From Kiloniellaceae bacterium (GTDB lineage Bacteria > Pseudomonadota > Alphaproteobacteria > Kiloniellales > J153): DNA of 43,450 nt. This document shows, in pieces, positions 40,392 through 43,450 of the stretch. Below the pieces are notes generated by a model. That model was not told where the DNA came from. It worked only from the letters and a program-made list of their open reading frames with translations, and ran no database searches. The stretch is taken from the NCBI GenBank assembly GCA_021776135.1, contig JAJFGL010000005.1:1-43450 (forward strand). Reading direction: 5' to 3'. Numbering within the stretch: position 1 is the first letter of the stretch; every line of letters begins with the position of its first letter. The translations under genes and the position numbers were made by a program.

Positions 40392-42110
40392 TTGAACGAT
40401 TCAGAAATCTTATACGACGTTCTGATTTTTTTGGTGGCAGCCGTTGTTGTGGTGCCAGCGTTCCGACGCCTGCGGACGAGCCCTGTGCTTGGTTACCTTG
40501 CGGCAGGCATCCTTGTCGGACCACACGGACTAGCGGTCATAAGAGACTCGGAGAGCGCGCATACACTGGCGGAATTCGGCGTCGTATTTCTTCTCTTCAT
40601 GATTGGGCTGGAACTCTCGGTGGAGCGTTTGCGCTCATTGGGCCGTTACGTTTTCGGACTTGGCGCCTTACAGGTAACCGTCACGGGATGTCTCATTGGT
40701 GGTGCTGCCTGGGCTCTTGGCGCTACCGGAGAGGCGGCCATGATCATCGGTGGCGGCTTGGCGCTGTCCTCCACGGCGTTTGTTCTTCAACTTCTGATCG
40801 AGAGGGGCGAACGGGCGGCATCATTTGGGAAGATTTCATTCGCCATACTGCTTTTTCAAGATCTCGCCATAGTACCCCTCCTGATGCTGGTTACCCTGCT
40901 AGGCGAAGGAGAAGGATCGTTCATTGCGGCCATGGGGTTCGCGGTCGTGAAGGCGGCTGTGGCGCTGGTCCTGGTTGTCGCCGTCGGGCGACTGATCTTG
41001 CGGCCTGCCTACCGCATTGTCGCCGAGACACGGAGTTCCGAGCTCTTTGTGGCGACCACACTGCTCGTGGTTCTTGGGACAGGCTGGCTGATGTCGCTCG
41101 TCGGCATATCGATGGTATTGGGCGCTTTTCTGGCTGGTATTCTATTGTCCGAGACCGAGTACAGGCATCAGGTCGAGGCGGACATCCGGCCATTTCGCGG
41201 AATACTCCTTGGCTTGTTTTTCATAACGGTTGGCATGTCTATCGACATCACCTTAATTCAGAGCGAACTGGCACAAATCACGCTGATCGTTGTTGGGCTC
41301 ATGGTCGGAAAGAGCATCGTAACAGCTGTCCTGTGCCGAGGATTTGGATTGCCGGTGGGTGACTCTGTGCGGACTGGGCTGCTTCTTTCACAGGGCGGAG
41401 AGTTCGGATTCATCCTTTTTCTAACCGCCAGCGCGCTGGGCCTTCTTGCCACTGAAACCACGCAGATACTTCTTGCAAGCGTGACACTGACAATGGTGGC
41501 GACCCCGGTCATGGCCTATGTAGGCGGTCAATTTTCCTCGTTCTTGGCGAGGCGTGAAAAAGTGTCCGTCGCGGGTGTCGAGGAAGTAGGAGAAGACCTG
41601 CATGATCATGTCTTGATCGCCGGCTTTGGTCGCGTTGGCCAAACTGTGGCGAAGATGCTTTCGGCAGGCGGCCTTTCTTATGTGGCTCTTGATTTGGACG
41701 CTACCCGGATCGCGGCATGCCGCGCCAAAGGCATGCCCGTTTTCTTTGGGGATGCAAGTCAGACTGAAATCCTGAATGCTGTGGGAGCGAGCCGAGCGAG
41801 GGGCGCGGTAATTACAATTGATCAACCCGCGACCGCAGACCGTATGGTGGCGGCTCTCCATGAGTTTTTTCCTGATTTACCAATTCTTGCCCGGGCTCGG
41901 GATTTGCTTCATGGCCGCCGTCTGGAAACGCAGGGAGCAACCCGGGCCGTCCCAGAAACTCTTGAGGCAAGCCTTCAATTGGGCGCAATTGCGATGACCT
42001 CTATGGGTGTAACAACTGACGAGGTTATGGAAATAAAGCAGGACCTTCGTAAAGACGACTATGTAAACTTGGGCGCCACTGTTCATGGCCAAAAGGATAG
42101 CACTGAGTAA
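40392..42110 (+). CDS. KefB/KefC-type monovalent cation:proton antiporter (CPA2)
   Basis: A 572-residue membrane protein. About 12 spans fill residues 5-370 with CPA2 motifs: SPVLGYLAAGILVGPHGL, EFGVVFLLFMIGLELS, LSSTAFVLQLL, GKISFAILLFQDLAIVPLL and LLLSQGGEFGFILF. A TrkA-N NAD-binding domain follows (HVLIAGFGRVGQTVAKML, then FFGDAS), as in KefB/C, which exchange K+ for H+ under ligand control. I favour the TTG at 40392 with GGAGAG in front; the GTG at 40365 would add nine residues. Codon use is less GC-rich than in the pha genes next door, which may mean horizontal acquisition. No KefF/KefG-like subunit is nearby. Confidence 0.92.
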   Translation: MNDSEILYDVLIFLVAAVVVVPAFRRLRTSPVLGYLAAGILVGPHGLAVIRDSESAHTLAEFGVVFLLFMIGLELSVERLRSLGRYVFGLGALQVTVTGCLIGGAAWALGATGEAAMIIGGGLALSSTAFVLQLLIERGERAASFGKISFAILLFQDLAIVPLLMLVTLLGEGEGSFIAAMGFAVVKAAVALVLVVAVGRLILRPAYRIVAETRSSELFVATTLLVVLGTGWLMSLVGISMVLGAFLAGILLSETEYRHQVEADIRPFRGILLGLFFITVGMSIDITLIQSELAQITLIVVGLMVGKSIVTAVLCRGFGLPVGDSVRTGLLLSQGGEFGFILFLTASALGLLATETTQILLASVTLTMVATPVMAYVGGQFSSFLARREKVSVAGVEEVGEDLHDHVLIAGFGRVGQTVAKMLSAGGLSYVALDLDATRIAACRAKGMPVFFGDASQTEILNAVGASRARGAVITIDQPATADRMVAALHEFFPDLPILARARDLLHGRRLETQGATRAVPETLEASLQLGAIAMTSMGVTTDEVMEIKQDLRKDDYVNLGATVHGQKDSTE

Positions 42111-42618
42111 CCAAATTATTTGCCCAAATGCTGAATAATGTTTTAGATCAAATCAAGCAAGACGATGATCTCTGGTTATCCGAGATTAAGATAAAGGAGT
42201 CCCTGACCTGTCCACCGAAAAGTGGCCCATTTTTAGAGTTAGAGTTTCGGCTATTTTGCCTTTTCTGGAGTCAGGTTCGACTTTTCTGTCACTGCACAGT
42301 TCCTTAGCGTCTCGCGTGGTTTAAAAGAGATCGGTCAGCCTACCTCTATTGTGATGCCACTGATACCGCGCCAGGTCCACTCTCTGCCAACGGCAGCATT
42401 TGGTCAGGAGCAGAAATGCCAATGCCGGCCCGATAACGCATCAGTTCGAACTCCCATGCGCTGAGAGCGCAAAGCGGAGTCGAATGTCTGATTAGCGTAT
42501 GAAAGCGGTCGTTGTTCCGACGAGTTGTTTGAGTCCGGGTAGTGCCAAGAAGAGACATAAGCCTTAACGCGAAATGCTGCTGGAATTCTGCAATCCACAC
42601 CCGTATGGCGCAACATAA
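42111..42618. other. 508-base stretch without a convincing gene
   Basis: Short open frames on the minus strand (42346-42616) have no recognisable domain and look like products of a degraded dispersed repeat. TGTCCACCGAAAAGTGGCCC near 42209 resembles the end of an insertion sequence but has no partner that I can find. Base composition is lower in GC than the chromosome around it. Confidence 0.4.
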
Positions 42619-43450
42619 CTAATGGCTAGGCCACACCGGATGGTGAAGGTCGATAACGTAAGGGTGCTTATGTTTCAGCGGCGCGTGCCGGTGCGGATGG
42701 CGATGCGGTTCCGGTCCCTCCCAGCCCTCGTGTTCATGGCGATGATGCTCTTCGTGGACATGCTGATGTTCGTGCGCCAGCGTGTCGTGCCGGTGCTCCA
42801 ACTCCCCCGGGTCGTCGGCCGGCCACAAAGCCAAAGCGGCGGCCGTTGAAACCAGAGCCACGACCGCAAGCACTGTGAAAGCAGCCGTAAATCCGAGCGT
42901 ACCCCCGATCCACCCTGCGAGCGGATAGGCGATCAGCCAGCACGCGTGCGACAGGGCGAACTGTGCCGCATAGATGGCCGGGCGGTCGCCTTCGCGCGCG
43001 GAGCGCCTGAGAAGACGCCCCGTCGGCGTCTGGATGAGCGAAGAGCCGGCACCAAGAACGAACCAGACCGGCAGCAGCGCGAGCAAGCCGGGATCGGTCA
43101 GGCCGAGCAGGAGGCCGGCTGTCAGAACAACGCCGCCGGCAAGCATGAATGGGCGGTCGGGTAGGCGATCCAGGAAACGGGGCAACATGAGGGCGACGAC
43201 CATCGATCCCGCCCCGGCGGCAGCGAATGCAAGGGCGGTGTCGCTTTCCGTGCCACCAAGGCGGTCACGCACATATACCACGGTGTTGACGATAACCATG
43301 GCTCCGGCGGTTGCCACCGCGAGCGAAAGAGCCAGCAGCCCGCGCAGTCTCGGTGTCTTGACGTAAGCCCGGATGCCGAAGCTCATGTTGTGCCATATGC
43401 CGTGCTCGCGCTCGTGGGGTTTGGGCGATGGCAACCGCACCGAGAAAACC
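42619..43450 (-). CDS. MFS transporter, C-terminal part with His-rich tail (5' end beyond window)
   Basis: The frame is open to the right edge, so the start and probably the first six spans are outside. The 270-odd visible residues contain about six spans (LRGLLALSLAVATAGAMVIV onward), then from about 215 a tail with roughly 19 His in 58 residues (HEHQHVHEEHHRHEHE). A linker with two Arg-rich loops (RLLRRSAREGDR) is typical of the second MFS half. His-rich C termini occur in nickel exporters of the NreB type, so heavy-metal efflux is a fair guess. No nickel-responsive regulator is visible in the window. Confidence 0.8.
   Translation of the reverse strand, partial: VFSVRLPSPKPHEREHGIWHNMSFGIRAYVKTPRLRGLLALSLAVATAGAMVIVNTVVYVRDRLGGTESDTALAFAAAGAGSMVVALMLPRFLDRLPDRPFMLAGGVVLTAGLLLGLTDPGLLALLPVWFVLGAGSSLIQTPTGRLLRRSAREGDRPAIYAAQFALSHACWLIAYPLAGWIGGTLGFTAAFTVLAVVALVSTAAALALWPADDPGELEHRHDTLAHEHQHVHEEHHRHEHEGWEGPEPHRHPHRHAPLKHKHPYVIDLHHPVWPSH

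Noticed and set aside
40208-41362. Plus-strand open frame of 384 codons overlapping the Kef-type gene
   Set aside because: Its product is Cys/Arg/Trp-rich and lacks spans or motifs, while the other frame gives a full CPA2 antiporter.
42346-42616. Small minus-strand frames of 70-84 codons
   Set aside because: No ribosome site, no domain and atypical composition; they resemble translations of decayed dispersed repeats.

Overview
The window comes from a high-GC Gram-negative chromosome, most likely an alphaproteobacterium of the Rhodospirillales type. The evidence is the gene order ftsE-ftsX-ydcF-plsC next to an MJ0042-type zinc-ribbon protein, a phaR/phaC-like/phaA/phaB polyester locus, two TRAP transporters with twin-arginine-like binding-protein leaders, and GGAGG-type ribosome sites. 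No rRNA, tRNA or CRISPR array is visible. The exact genus cannot be fixed from sequence reading alone.

Layout. 1-205: start of an IS5-family transposase running off the left edge, then a short repeat. 206-4018: zinc-ribbon membrane protein diverging from ftsE-ftsX-ydcF-plsC (cell envelope and division). 4082-6578: carbonic anhydrase and NmrA-type oxidoreductase diverging from an HxlR/SCP2 regulator, with two perfect palindromes between them. 6595-9918: yaiI, a lactonase-like metallo-beta-lactamase protein, a 3-hydroxyisobutyrate-dehydrogenase-like enzyme and a convergent YbfB-type exporter. 10263-22096: a complete peptide ABC importer diverging from diaminopropionate ammonia-lyase, N-carbamoyl-D-amino-acid hydrolase and an M81 metallopeptidase, then a D-2-hydroxyacid dehydrogenase and a convergent amidase. 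22156-31309: two TRAP transporters arranged back to back. 31328-33357: an integral membrane protein of glycosyltransferase-C type and a Pro/Arg-rich hypothetical protein. 33616-35481: a PAS-GGDEF-EAL protein. 35478-39965: polyhydroxyalkanoate genes. 39966-43450: a repeat-rich stretch, a KefB/C-type antiporter, a stretch with no convincing gene, and the end of an MFS transporter with a His-rich tail.

How the genes may work together. The 10-22 kb block looks like a scavenging island for unusual amino acids or peptides: import by the Dpp-like system, removal of a carbamoyl group, ammonia elimination from diaminopropionate, and further hydrolysis by the M81 enzyme and amidase. Pyruvate and ammonia would be the end products of the lyase. 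The two TRAP systems would import organic acids; the rightward one belongs to the TakP-like keto-acid branch by motif. Acetyl-CoA from such substrates can flow into polyhydroxybutyrate through PhaA, PhaB and a PhaC-like synthase. A perfect CTGC-N3-GCAG palindrome in front of phaA is the expected operator for the PhaR encoded 2 kb upstream.

The most unusual items are the TRAP permease pair with large extra domains (369-residue DctQ and 885-residue DctM with a helical C-terminal domain of about 325 residues), the 185-bp out-of-phase overlap between the PhaE-like and PhaC-like genes, the paired palindromes at the NmrA/HxlR promoter, and several families of dispersed inverted repeats at gene borders.
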